A DNA stretch of 39,544 nt from Bacteroidota bacterium (lineage in GTDB: Bacteria; Bacteroidota; Bacteroidia; Bacteroidales; JAAUTT01), in NCBI GenBank assembly GCA_020048915.1, contig JAIFLU010000080.1, positions 1-39,544 of the forward strand, given 5' to 3'. Position 1 is the first letter of the stretch, and every line of letters starts with the position of its first letter. The notes beneath the pieces were generated by a model that was not told the origin of the DNA, did not search any database, and worked only from the letters and a program-made list of their open reading frames with translations. Of this stretch, positions 23,744 through 32,480 are shown piece by piece. The position numbers and the translations under genes were made by a program.

Positions 23744-25333
23744 CTATTCTTTTTTCATCGACAAAGCTCCTGTAGGACAAGAATCCACACAAAGTTTGGC
23801 AGTGTGGGTGATTGCTTCGCTCATATTTGCTCCCAATGAGGCATCCATCCGAACATCGAAACCACGGCCAATATAAGTTAATCCGATTAGTTCGTTGTTT
23901 TTCAGGGTAATATCAATACATAATCCGCATTTGATGCACTTTTCGGGTTCATAAACCACAATCTCATGCTGGTAGTGCTTGGTCATTAATTTACGTTCGC
24001 CAATGAGATATTTTTTGCGGTCGACTTTGTACTGGTCAGAATAACTACGCAGCTTACACGAATCGAGCTTCCGGCAGTCGCAATGCATACAGCGCATCGC
24101 TTCCTGTATAGCTTCTTCGCGCGAAAATCCTTTTAAATAGCCATCCTTGGGGGAATACCTTGTATCCGAAACCGATTCCTTCAGGTATTCGGGAAATTCT
24201 GCAGGCACCAATTTGTCGAACCGGGAATTGAATCTTCTGGAAGGTTTTTCAAGGGGTTTTCCCTGAAGGTAACGATGAGCGGATTCAGCAGCAGCCTTTC
24301 CCTGTGCTACCGCCCTTACAGCCATTTTCTGAGCACGGATGATACTTCCACAGGCAAATATACCCGGGATAGAGGTACTAAAAGTGCCATCTTCAGCAGC
24401 TATTCCGGTTTTGGTAAATTGAAACAAATCGGCCATGGGATTGGAAACGGAAACATCACCAGTAGCAATTATAATAGCTTTGAACTTATTTCGGATTTCG
24501 GATTCAAAATTTTCCGTTGAAATTGGAGTGTTAAAACGAAATTCTACCCCAAGGCCTTGAATAATATCAACTTCGCTATCAATAACACTTTTGGGCAATT
24601 CCTCGTCGGGAATGCTATAGCGGAGAGTTCCTCCCGATTTTTCATTCTTATCGAAAACAACACAGGAATAGCCATATTTCGCAAGATAATAGGCAGCAGC
24701 TAGACCAGCAGGACCACTGCCAATTATAGCTATAGCAACTCCATTATTTAGCACCTCACCCCCTTCCCCTCTCCTCTGGGAGAGGGGAGGTTTGGCAACA
24801 CTATTTTTATGTTCGGCTGCCACTGATCGTTTTAGCAAACATACAGAAACAGCATCGTCTACCTGCTTGCGGCGGCAAGCCTTTTCGCAGGGGGCAGGAC
24901 AAATATACCCCAACACATAGGGCAAGGCAATGTCTTCTTTTACAACTTTTAACGATTCCTCAAATTTATTGGCAGCTATTAGCCTGTTCATCTGAGGGAT
25001 ATTCATATTTGCGGGACAAGCCAAACTGCATGGCGCTTCGCAATCACCAACATGGTCGCTCATTAAAAGCTCCAAAGCTTCTTTACGCGCGTCGATTACC
25101 AGAGGATCGTTGCTGATGTATTCCATTCCTTCAACAGCAGGTAAGGCACATGAAGTAGTAATATTCCCGGTTTTTTTATCCTTCACCAAACAAACCATGC
25201 ACGAAGGATGATTTTCATGCCCTCCCTTGTAACACATCGACGGAATATGAATACCGGCTTGCCGGGCTGCTTCCAGAACAGTTGTGCCTTCAGAAACCTG
25301 AATTTCTATATTATCAATTTTAAGTTGAATCAT
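23744..25333 (-). CDS. GltD-like flavoprotein with 2Fe-2S and 4Fe-4S domains, lacking the pyridine-nucleotide domain
   Basis: Cytosolic flavin/Fe-S oxidoreductase subunit, 529 residues. Order: a NuoG-like 2Fe-2S ferredoxin (C34, C45, C48, C62); a GltD-type helical Fe-S domain with CEAPCSLAC (98-106) and CPAPCEKAC (145-153); an FAD domain starting IGSGPAGLAAAYYLA (204-218) with the late FAD motif GIFACGS (324-330); and a C-terminal part with CMHCDCRKLDSC, CIKCGLC and CVDSCP. GltD proteins have a second Rossmann domain between ATG and the late FAD motif; here only about 30 residues lie there. NAD(P)H binding is thus likely left to the NuoF partner, 1 bp upstream. An in-frame repeat interrupts the linker at residues 180-195. 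Confidence 0.87.
   Translation of the reverse strand: MIQLKIDNIEIQVSEGTTVLEAARQAGIHIPSMCYKGGHENHPSCMVCLVKDKKTGNITTSCALPAVEGMEYISNDPLVIDARKEALELLMSDHVGDCEAPCSLACPANMNIPQMNRLIAANKFEESLKVVKEDIALPYVLGYICPAPCEKACRRKQVDDAVSVCLLKRSVAAEHKNSVAKPPLSQRRGEGGEVLNNGVAIAIIGSGPAGLAAAYYLAKYGYSCVVFDKNEKSGGTLRYSIPDEELPKSVIDSEVDIIQGLGVEFRFNTPISTENFESEIRNKFKAIIIATGDVSVSNPMADLFQFTKTGIAAEDGTFSTSIPGIFACGSIIRAQKMAVRAVAQGKAAAESAHRYLQGKPLEKPSRRFNSRFDKLVPAEFPEYLKESVSDTRYSPKDGYLKGFSREEAIQEAMRCMHCDCRKLDSCKLRSYSDQYKVDRKKYLIGERKLMTKHYQHEIVVYEPEKCIKCGLCIDITLKNNELIGLTYIGRGFDVRMDASLGANMSEAITHTAKLCVDSCPTGALSMKKE
24752..24795. repeat. REP-like palindrome inserted in-frame in the flavoprotein gene
   Basis: The arms CCCCTCTCC (24766-24774) and GGAGAGGGG (24779-24787) form a perfect 9-bp stem, extended by one T-A pair, with a 4-nt loop, flanked by CCTCACCCC and GAGGTTTGG. 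It encodes KPPLSQRRGEGGEVL, Arg/Gly/Pro-rich, unlike the surrounding protein. Very similar GC-rich palindromes are scattered in Bacteroidota intergenic DNA. It sits in the linker before the FAD domain. Confidence 0.7.
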
Positions 25334-25334
25334 G

Positions 25335-27683
25335 CTATTTTGTTATCACCGCTTTAGTAGGACAAATTTGCTTGCAGATGTCGCATTTGATGCATTTTTC
25401 GTTATCAATAAAATGCAATTCATAGGGTTTTGCTTCAATAGCCCCCGACGGGCAACGTTGCGCGCACTTGGTACAACCAATGCAATCGTCGGTTATTGTA
25501 TAGGTTATCAAATTCTTACATTTCCCTGTCGGACAATGACCGTCGATATGGGCCAAATATTCTTCCCTGAAGTATCGTAAGGTTGTAAGAACAGGATTTG
25601 GAGCAGATTTACCCAACCCGCACATACTTCCCATTTTAGTTTTTTCGCCCAGATCTTCGAGCATGGCAATATCTTCCAATGTACCTTTGCCGGAACAAAT
25701 TTTGTCGAGAATCTCCAGCATACGGGTGGTTCCAATTCGACAAAAGGTACATCTTCCACACGATTGATTTTGGGTAAACGACAGAAAATACCTCGCTATA
25801 TCTACCATGCAATCTGTCTCATCCAATACAATCAACCCACCGGAGCCCATCATGGCACCTACTTCTTTTAACGAAGTATAGTCAATGGAAATATCGGCCA
25901 TCGTAGCAGGAATGCATCCTCCGGAAGGTCCACCAATCTGAATGGCTTTAAACTTTTTACCGTCGGGAATTCCGCCACCAATATCTTCGACAATTTTACG
26001 GATCGAAATTCCCATAGGTACTTCAATTAATCCGCCCCGATTGATTTTGCCAGCCAAAGCAAATACTTTCGTTCCCTTGCTGTTCTCGGAACCAATTTTT
26101 TGGAAAGCATCAGCTCCATGACGAACAATCCACGATACCAACGACAACGTTTCGACATTGTTGATAAGCGTAGGCTTTCCCCAAAGGCCTTTTTCGGCAG
26201 GATAGGGAGGCCGCATAACCGGTAAGCCTCGTTTGCCCTCAATAGAAGCAATTAGGGCAGTTTCTTCGCCGCAAACAAATGCTCCGGCGCCTTCAAAAAC
26301 CCGTAACCGAAAGGAAAAAGAACTATTCAGGATATTATCTCCCAACCATCCTTCCTGTTCACAAATTTTAATGGCCTCGTTAATACGTTTTACAGCCAGG
26401 GGATATTCAGCCCGGATATACATGATACCTTCGGGAGCGCCTACGGCATATGCTGCTATTGTCAATCCTTCAATAATACGGAATGGGTACGATTCGAGCA
26501 ACATCCGGTCCATAAAAGCGCCAGGATCGCCTTCGTCGCCATTGCAAATAACATATTTTATATCTGAATTTGCATTTCGAACCAACTGCCATTTAATAGC
26601 CGATGGGAAACCGGCTCCTCCCCGACCTCTTAATCCACTGACCTTTATAATGGAGATAAGCTCTTCGGGCGAAATTTTGTTCAGGCATTTGCTTAAGGCG
26701 GCAAATCCTTCTTTCCCCATATATTCATTAATATCGCTGGGTTTTAACTCTCCCCGGAATTCAGTTGCAATACTCAATTGACCTGCTAAAAACTCCGAAA
26801 CAGGTGTATCTGCTTTATCTGAATCATACCTTGTAAGCGACTTTGGGACGCTTTCGGAAACCATGGAGTCGAAAAAATTATAAATTCCGGTTCGAAACTG
26901 GCTTACCGGACTTTTCGGCTTGAAATGCTGCTTTATAACTTCCCTTACTTCTTCGGGTTTTATTTTCGCATAAAAGGCCGGTTGTTCCCCGGGTTTATGA
27001 ATCTCCAATATGGGAACCTGGTTGCAAATACCCACACATCCCACTTGCTTAACGCTTACATTTATGTCGCTATGGTTGAGCGCTTTTTCAAGTTCCAGCT
27101 TTACCGCCTGACTGCCACTGGCAACACAACACGATCCTAGCCCAATCCTGATTTCGCCCTGGAATTCCAATTTTTTTGTATGCAGATGCGGATTACCTGA
27201 ATCGGTATGCGTTTTTTTAGCTAAGAACTCCTCCAAAATATCGGGAGTTTGTTCAATCCCCACATGACCAAAGGTAACCTCATCAATTTGAACCACGGGA
27301 GCCAGCGTGCAGCAACCCAAACAAGCTACCTTTTCGAGTGTAAAAAGATTTTGGGAATCGGTTTCCTCATTATCATTCAGTTTTAAGGTTCGGCGAAAGG
27401 CATCGTACACCAACATCGCTCCTTTTACATGGCAGGCCGTACCAACACATACTTTTATAATATGTTTCCCAACTGGTTTTAGCCGAAACTGGGAATAAAA
27501 CGTAGAAATACCATGAATAGTGGATGCCTTTATATCGGTAGTTTCACATACCCGATGCAATGCTTCCTGGGGTAGGTAGTTAAACTCATTCTGAATTGCC
27601 TGTAAAATGGGAATAACCTTATCAGCAGAAGAACCTATCTCCTGAATCAGCTTATCGACCTTTCCTAATATCTCGTTCTCCAT
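25335..27683 (-). CDS. NuoE-NuoF fusion with tandem thioredoxin-like and C-terminal ferredoxin domains
   Basis: Cytosolic NADH-oxidising diaphorase subunit, about 782 residues. Order: NuoE-like 2Fe-2S domain (CVGTAC and CLGCC; Cys 85, 90, 127, 131 when counted from the 27701 start); a second 2Fe-2S thioredoxin-like domain (GSCCVASG and CVGICN); NuoF with FMN site RGRGGAGFPSAIKW, NADH segment CNGDEGDPGAF, GAGAFVCGEET and the 4Fe-4S SCGRCTFCRIG; and two ferredoxin clusters (CIGCTKCAQRCP, CIKCDICKQICP). HydBC and StnBC of electron-bifurcating enzymes have these parts. I prefer the ATG at 27683, 2 bp after the preceding stop; the ATG at 27701 overlaps it. No hydrogenase H-cluster subunit is encoded nearby. 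Confidence 0.9.
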   Translation of the reverse strand: MENEILGKVDKLIQEIGSSADKVIPILQAIQNEFNYLPQEALHRVCETTDIKASTIHGISTFYSQFRLKPVGKHIIKVCVGTACHVKGAMLVYDAFRRTLKLNDNEETDSQNLFTLEKVACLGCCTLAPVVQIDEVTFGHVGIEQTPDILEEFLAKKTHTDSGNPHLHTKKLEFQGEIRIGLGSCCVASGSQAVKLELEKALNHSDINVSVKQVGCVGICNQVPILEIHKPGEQPAFYAKIKPEEVREVIKQHFKPKSPVSQFRTGIYNFFDSMVSESVPKSLTRYDSDKADTPVSEFLAGQLSIATEFRGELKPSDINEYMGKEGFAALSKCLNKISPEELISIIKVSGLRGRGGAGFPSAIKWQLVRNANSDIKYVICNGDEGDPGAFMDRMLLESYPFRIIEGLTIAAYAVGAPEGIMYIRAEYPLAVKRINEAIKICEQEGWLGDNILNSSFSFRLRVFEGAGAFVCGEETALIASIEGKRGLPVMRPPYPAEKGLWGKPTLINNVETLSLVSWIVRHGADAFQKIGSENSKGTKVFALAGKINRGGLIEVPMGISIRKIVEDIGGGIPDGKKFKAIQIGGPSGGCIPATMADISIDYTSLKEVGAMMGSGGLIVLDETDCMVDIARYFLSFTQNQSCGRCTFCRIGTTRMLEILDKICSGKGTLEDIAMLEDLGEKTKMGSMCGLGKSAPNPVLTTLRYFREEYLAHIDGHCPTGKCKNLITYTITDDCIGCTKCAQRCPSGAIEAKPYELHFIDNEKCIKCDICKQICPTKAVITK

Positions 27684-27685
27684 GA

Positions 27686-29485
27686 TTACTTCCCTATACA
27701 ATATAAGTTTTTATCTCCCCGGATATATATCTTTCCATTTGTAAACGCTGGGGTGCAAGCCGATTTCTCTCCCAAATCAGGATCGCTCAACGATTTGTAT
27801 TCTTTGTCGGCTTTAAAAATATGCATGATTCCGGTGCGGTCTAATAAGTAAACTTTCCCTTCGACAATCATAGGAGATGAAAACACACTATTCCCAAATT
27901 CCTTTTCCCAATATTTCTCACCTGAAACGGCATCGTAACAAACAGCTAACCCATAACTGGTAGAAAGAAAAACATATTTATCAGTTGCGACCGGGCTGGG
28001 GATATCCGACAAATAATCAGTATTTTCCCACAATATTGAAGGTTGAGCTCCTATTTTAATAGCGGCCAGCTTGGAATAATCGTTTACCGAAAAAACCATT
28101 CCATTGGCATAGGCTACTGATGGCCCAACCTCGCCCGAGATACAATCTATTTTCCATAGTTCCTGTCCATTCGTAGGATTATAAGAAGCGACATAAGGCT
28201 CGGCAGCTAAAATTATCTCCGTTCTCTTGCCGGTATTAACAATCACAGGCGAAGCCCAGGAAATCTTAACAGGTCGGATAGTACTCCAAACTAGTTTACC
28301 AGTTTTAACAGATATTGCCATTAATTTAGGAGATGTTTTTTGATCGTACTGAATAATTAACATATCCTTATAAAGCATAAGGGAAGAAGAGTGTCCGTAG
28401 TGATTGCCCGGTGCTCCCAGATTTTGAGCCCATAGCTTTTTTCCATTCATATCCAAAGCAATGAGGTCGCCGTTAGAGAAGATAGCATATACCCCAACGC
28501 CATCGGTGGCCGCAGTTGGTGCAGCATAGCCTGTTTCGGACGATACTTTGGGACCTTGTGCGGGTGTTCCCGGAACGTTTTCGACTGCAACTGTCCAAAG
28601 AATTTTTCCGGTAAGGCGATCGAAACCATAAACTTCACGTTTTGTAGCATTAGCGCCAGTTACGAAAACCTTATCGCCCCAAACAACCGGGGAACTGAAG
28701 CCTGGCAAAGGAATGGATGTTTTCCAAAGGATATTTGCACCGGAAGCTCCATTCCAGGAAACAGGGATATTCTTTTGTGTGGCAATACCATTGCCACCGG
28801 GGCCCCGGAAAGTTGGAAAATTATCTTTGCTATCTGCTACAACAGGTGCAGTTTGATCCACAGAACTCACAGCTGTATCAGCAGCAGTTTGATTTAATGA
28901 AGATGTGTCGCTTATAACAGAATCGTTAACTTTTGCAGTAATATCAGAATTTGGGCTTCCTGTCTCCTGACTAATCGTTTTTCCGGATAAGTTATCTTTT
29001 AACTCATTTGTTGCCAGAATAGCGAAAAGAATAGCTGTAGCTAAAATAATACTTCCACCGCCAACAATCCAGGTTCGCGCTTTTTTCTGAAAAAGCATTG
29101 TGTTATCATCATTCTCCTTCGGCACCTGGGGAATGATCCTTCTCCGGTAACTAATAATTTGCAAAGCAATTACCATAATTCCAATGGCAAGCAGCGCCAT
29201 ATAACCGCCTGTGCGGATTTGCCACTTTGTTGTAAAATAAGCCTTGCGCGATAATAAATCCAATGAACGTATCTCCTCCCGAAGTTTTGAATCGGTTGGA
29301 TCCTGGTTTAAGCGCTCCACCAGGGAATTTATTACCTTCATATTGACAGGGTCAGCTTTCTTAATTTGAATATAATTGGCAATTAAGAGCACACAAATTA
29401 GAAGGGCAAATATTCCCGAGACCAAAGCTATTCTGCTCCAAAGCCGATCGCTACCCAGGTTTTTTATGTCAATATTTTTAAACAT
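27686..29485 (-). CDS. Membrane-anchored PQQ-like beta-propeller protein
   Basis: A 599-residue protein. Three membrane helices (about 17-39, 93-113, 137-159) are followed by a Ser/Thr/Asp-rich linker (165-224) and a propeller from FPTFRGPGGNGIA to the C-terminus. Repeats such as REVYGFDRLTGKILW and KLMAISVKTGKLVW mark the blades. The N-terminal three-helix module is unusual for this family and would hold the propeller on the outer face near NapH. The polar loop between helix 1 and 2 may be cytosolic or periplasmic; orientation is not settled. It precedes the diaphorase gene by 2 bp. Confidence 0.85.
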   Translation of the reverse strand: MFKNIDIKNLGSDRLWSRIALVSGIFALLICVLLIANYIQIKKADPVNMKVINSLVERLNQDPTDSKLREEIRSLDLLSRKAYFTTKWQIRTGGYMALLAIGIMVIALQIISYRRRIIPQVPKENDDNTMLFQKKARTWIVGGGSIILATAILFAILATNELKDNLSGKTISQETGSPNSDITAKVNDSVISDTSSLNQTAADTAVSSVDQTAPVVADSKDNFPTFRGPGGNGIATQKNIPVSWNGASGANILWKTSIPLPGFSSPVVWGDKVFVTGANATKREVYGFDRLTGKILWTVAVENVPGTPAQGPKVSSETGYAAPTAATDGVGVYAIFSNGDLIALDMNGKKLWAQNLGAPGNHYGHSSSLMLYKDMLIIQYDQKTSPKLMAISVKTGKLVWSTIRPVKISWASPVIVNTGKRTEIILAAEPYVASYNPTNGQELWKIDCISGEVGPSVAYANGMVFSVNDYSKLAAIKIGAQPSILWENTDYLSDIPSPVATDKYVFLSTSYGLAVCYDAVSGEKYWEKEFGNSVFSSPMIVEGKVYLLDRTGIMHIFKADKEYKSLSDPDLGEKSACTPAFTNGKIYIRGDKNLYCIGK

Positions 29486-29586
29486 TCTATAGATATTTTA
29501 TTCTATTTTATAAAATAATAATTGCTAATTTTTAAGCAGGATACTTCCACAAGCTCCATAAACTTGATCTGTTCCCACATGTATAA

Positions 29587-30849
29587 TTACTCCTTAACCG
29601 GGCAATAATCGACACATCGGGCACAACTGAAGCAAGTACCCTTGTTCGTAGTATATTCCGTTCGATATTGAACCAGTGTAAACCTTGCAAGGGTTAATCC
29701 AAATACCAACCCGATAAAACCACCCAAAAACCAGCTTCCGATATAAAACCGATCCACAATTCTTGCTGCCTCGGCATATAGTTTTTCAACAGCCTTACCC
29801 GAAGCCCGAAATGTGGTAACCTCCAAGGCAGGTTGAGCCGTTTCAGTTTTTGCCGATAACATAATTTCGTTAGCTAGCCGCACTTTAAAGTTAACTTTAG
29901 CAAAGGATTCATGATATTTTGAGGCTGTCCATCCGCAAACGCCCATCAACAATGGCGTAATTAAACAATACAATATTAACCGTTTTACCAAAACATTGCT
30001 TTGTTCCTTATTTTTTGCCCCCGTGGGTTTATCTATAGCTCCGAAAGGACAGGCATCTTCGCAAAGACGGCAACTAATGCACTTGGAAGGGGCAATTGAA
30101 AGGTGTTTTTTAGAAAATCGGCTGACCAAATTCAGAAGCACTCCATAGGGGCATAAAAATCGGCAATAGGGGCGCGCAATAAAAACACTGATAAGTAATA
30201 AAATCCCTCCGATGGCAAACATCATAAAAGAGGCATTATGCCTGAAAAAACCAACAAAAGGATCGTACCGGCAAACAATAAAATCGGTACCGGTAGCTGC
30301 AAATAAAACAGCCAATCCTAAATAAATAAAAGGAATAAGCCCTAATAAAGACTGAACCCACGATTTTAAACTAACCGGCCGAAAGGCAAAAATATCCTGA
30401 ATAGCACCGAGTGGACAAACTCCTGCACAAAATGTCCGGCCAAAGAAAAGCGTAAAGCCCAGCGGCAATACAAAAAATGCAATCGCCGTAATTGGTAGAC
30501 TATATTCGGGATTGAAGAGCGCCATTGAAATATTCTGCAGCGAGCCAACCGGACAAATACAGCCTTTGCGGTAAAACCCAAAATATAAAAGCGAAAATAT
30601 CGATAACCAAAACACCCCTTTTCGGGAGCGCTTTTTTATTACTAACCAGGAAATAAGCGATAAACACCCAATAAAAACTGCTAAATCGAGATATTCGAAT
30701 ATTGCCCCTCGTGGAGAAGGCACTTGGGTTTCCGGTTGTGAATACCCACTCTCAAATTCCGGTTTTGGAAAACGCTGTATTCCAAATATATTAAAAACTA
30801 AAAGCGATGTAAATATTATCAGGATTGCAACTCGTGCATTTTTATTCAT
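29587..30849 (-). CDS. NapH-like membrane Fe-S protein
   Basis: A 420-residue membrane ferredoxin of the NapH/NosR-C-terminal type. About six hydrophobic segments alternate with the CP motifs GCICPVGSLQ, CAGVCPLGAIQDIFAF and CRFLCPYG, then a ferredoxin domain CISCRLCEDACPFGAI, a further helix region, and a C-terminal CFSCARCVDYCP. NapH takes electrons from quinol and hands them to NapG. No FMN-binding motif of NosR is seen. It lies 48 bp after the NapG-like gene and 101 bp before the anchored propeller. The partner acceptor is not the nitrate reductase NapA, which is absent here. Confidence 0.88.
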   Translation of the reverse strand: MNKNARVAILIIFTSLLVFNIFGIQRFPKPEFESGYSQPETQVPSPRGAIFEYLDLAVFIGCLSLISWLVIKKRSRKGVFWLSIFSLLYFGFYRKGCICPVGSLQNISMALFNPEYSLPITAIAFFVLPLGFTLFFGRTFCAGVCPLGAIQDIFAFRPVSLKSWVQSLLGLIPFIYLGLAVLFAATGTDFIVCRYDPFVGFFRHNASFMMFAIGGILLLISVFIARPYCRFLCPYGVLLNLVSRFSKKHLSIAPSKCISCRLCEDACPFGAIDKPTGAKNKEQSNVLVKRLILYCLITPLLMGVCGWTASKYHESFAKVNFKVRLANEIMLSAKTETAQPALEVTTFRASGKAVEKLYAEAARIVDRFYIGSWFLGGFIGLVFGLTLARFTLVQYRTEYTTNKGTCFSCARCVDYCPVKE

Positions 30850-30897
30850 TCGTGTTACAAATTACAGTTGAAAAATCAAATCAGTTTGGTTAAATAC

Positions 30898-31464
30898 CTA
30901 TTTTTTGTTTTCAAAGCCCTTAAGCAAATAAGGGGCTGTTGCCGGAACACGACTAAATGCTTCCGATGGGCAAACCCTTGCAATAGCACATTGGTTGCAG
31001 TTAACACATAGTTTATGCTGTACCTGCAATTGAAGTGACCCGTTTCCAAAAGCCCCACATCCTTTCACGCATTTACCGCATCCGATGCATAATTCTTCAA
31101 TTATATGATATTCGAAAAAAGGTTCCTCCACAAACTTACGGGCAATGGCGGCAGTGGGACATAATTGGCTTTCGGCGGCTGTATTAAGTTCTTTGGTTTC
31201 TGGACGAAGGTAGCCGCCGCACAAATCACAGTAACCACACATTTCAATAACATGAACACATTTTACGGCTGATTGCTCCAAAACACAAGAGGTAGCGCAT
31301 TTTCCACATTGCACACATTTAGCCGGATCAATTTGCCAAACCGATTTACCGGATAATGTTCGTGTGGATAAAACTACCCCAATAGCGCCTAATCCAACAC
31401 CAATTCCAATTCGAACACCGGTATTTATAAATTCCCTTCGCTTAATTTGCTTCTTATCATCCAT
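30898..31464 (-). CDS. NapG-like exported 4Fe-4S ferredoxin
   Basis: A 188-residue protein with four 4Fe-4S sites: CVQCGKCATSC (50-60), C76/C79/C82 with C102, CIGCGKCVKGC (126-136) and CVNCNQCAIARVC (153-165). The N-terminus carries KRREFINTG followed by a hydrophobic stretch (about 17-35), a twin-arginine-type signal or anchor. So the clusters probably lie outside the membrane, as in NapG. It follows the NHL gene by 17 bp and precedes the NapH-like gene by 48 bp. Its likely role is to relay electrons between NapH and the extracytoplasmic propeller proteins. Confidence 0.87.
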   Translation of the reverse strand: MDDKKQIKRREFINTGVRIGIGVGLGAIGVVLSTRTLSGKSVWQIDPAKCVQCGKCATSCVLEQSAVKCVHVIEMCGYCDLCGGYLRPETKELNTAAESQLCPTAAIARKFVEEPFFEYHIIEELCIGCGKCVKGCGAFGNGSLQLQVQHKLCVNCNQCAIARVCPSEAFSRVPATAPYLLKGFENKK

Positions 31465-31481
31465 AATAATAACGGGTAAGA

Positions 31482-32462
31482 TTATTTTTTTGCATAAACT
31501 CTCACTAAGTTATAGGCATCCAGCACATAAATATTTCCATTCAAATCGGTTGCCAAATCGTTCACCAGGGTAGCCTGGGTACAGTGAAAATCCGATTCTC
31601 CTTTAAAACTGCCCGGGCCAGCAACTACACAAATGAATTTCCCGGTTGGGTCGTAAATTTTAATGCGGTCGAGTCCCTTTTCGTATGTTACAAATTCTCC
31701 TGTAGGTAGTACTGCCAAATGAGCTGGATTACAGCATCCGGCAAAGCCTTCAAGCTGCATGGAAGCAACTCCCCACGAAGATTGGTGTTCTCCCGAAAGG
31801 GAATAATTCTCAATTCGGTGTTTCCCGGGGTTAACCACCCATAAATCGTTGTAAGCGCCAAAAGTTACTTCAAAATAAGGACTGGGTATAATAAAGCCCT
31901 CTATACCTTTCGAGGTATCCTTTTGCCCAATTTCGAGCAATAATTCCCCTTTTGTATTATATTTCAAAATCCGCTTGCTTTCAGCATCTGCAACATAAAC
32001 AATCTCCTTGTTTACTGCCACCGAAGTAATGAATCCGTTCTCGCTGTATGCTTTCCAACTACTGATTTTTTCCCCGGCAAGATTGTAGTGTTCAATATGA
32101 TTTCCAATACCCAGGTAAATACTGTTATTGTCGGTTATCAAACAATGTGCTGATGAATCTGTGGTAAATGTTTTTGTTTTTGTTCCATTGCTATTAAATA
32201 TCGCAACTTGTCGGTTTCCGGAAATGAATATGGAATTATTTTCACTCACCGAAATACCATAAACTTGTTCCATTCCGGGATCGAACTGCATTATTTCTTT
32301 ATAGCATATTAATGCTGAATCTATTTTTTTAAGATTGTCGATGTTATACTCGGTAGGATTTTCATCGCTTTTAAAGGAAGAATTGAATAAGTCCCTGGAA
32401 ATTAAAAATACTACCGATAACAGTAATAAAACGGCAAAACCAATAATTACTTTCTGCTTCAT
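31482..32462 (-). CDS. Membrane-anchored NHL-type beta-propeller protein
   Basis: A 326-residue protein with one N-terminal helix (about 4-21) and six short blade repeats of the NHL type (for example TKGELLLEIGQKDTSKGIEG and LNGNIYVLDAYNLVRVYAK). A vicinal Cys pair, C243-C244 in GFAGCCNPAHLA, is conspicuous; C53 and C107 are elsewhere. The fold suggests a protein-protein or ligand-binding platform outside the membrane. It is flanked by the PQQ-like gene (18 bp) and the NapG-like gene (17 bp), so it belongs to the same unit. Its function is unknown. Confidence 0.83.
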   Translation of the reverse strand: MKQKVIIGFAVLLLLSVVFLISRDLFNSSFKSDENPTEYNIDNLKKIDSALICYKEIMQFDPGMEQVYGISVSENNSIFISGNRQVAIFNSNGTKTKTFTTDSSAHCLITDNNSIYLGIGNHIEHYNLAGEKISSWKAYSENGFITSVAVNKEIVYVADAESKRILKYNTKGELLLEIGQKDTSKGIEGFIIPSPYFEVTFGAYNDLWVVNPGKHRIENYSLSGEHQSSWGVASMQLEGFAGCCNPAHLAVLPTGEFVTYEKGLDRIKIYDPTGKFICVVAGPGSFKGESDFHCTQATLVNDLATDLNGNIYVLDAYNLVRVYAKK

Positions 32463-32480
32463 ACTTTTATACTTTAGAAA

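Noticed and set aside
24752..24795. CRISPR-like or transposon-end repeat
   Set aside because: A single stem-loop without spacers, further copies or a neighbouring transposase.
23744..27683. Electron-bifurcating hydrogenase (HydABC)
   Set aside because: NuoE/NuoF and 2Fe-2S parts are present, but there is no H-cluster motif in the partner subunit and no NiFe subunit or maturase in the window.
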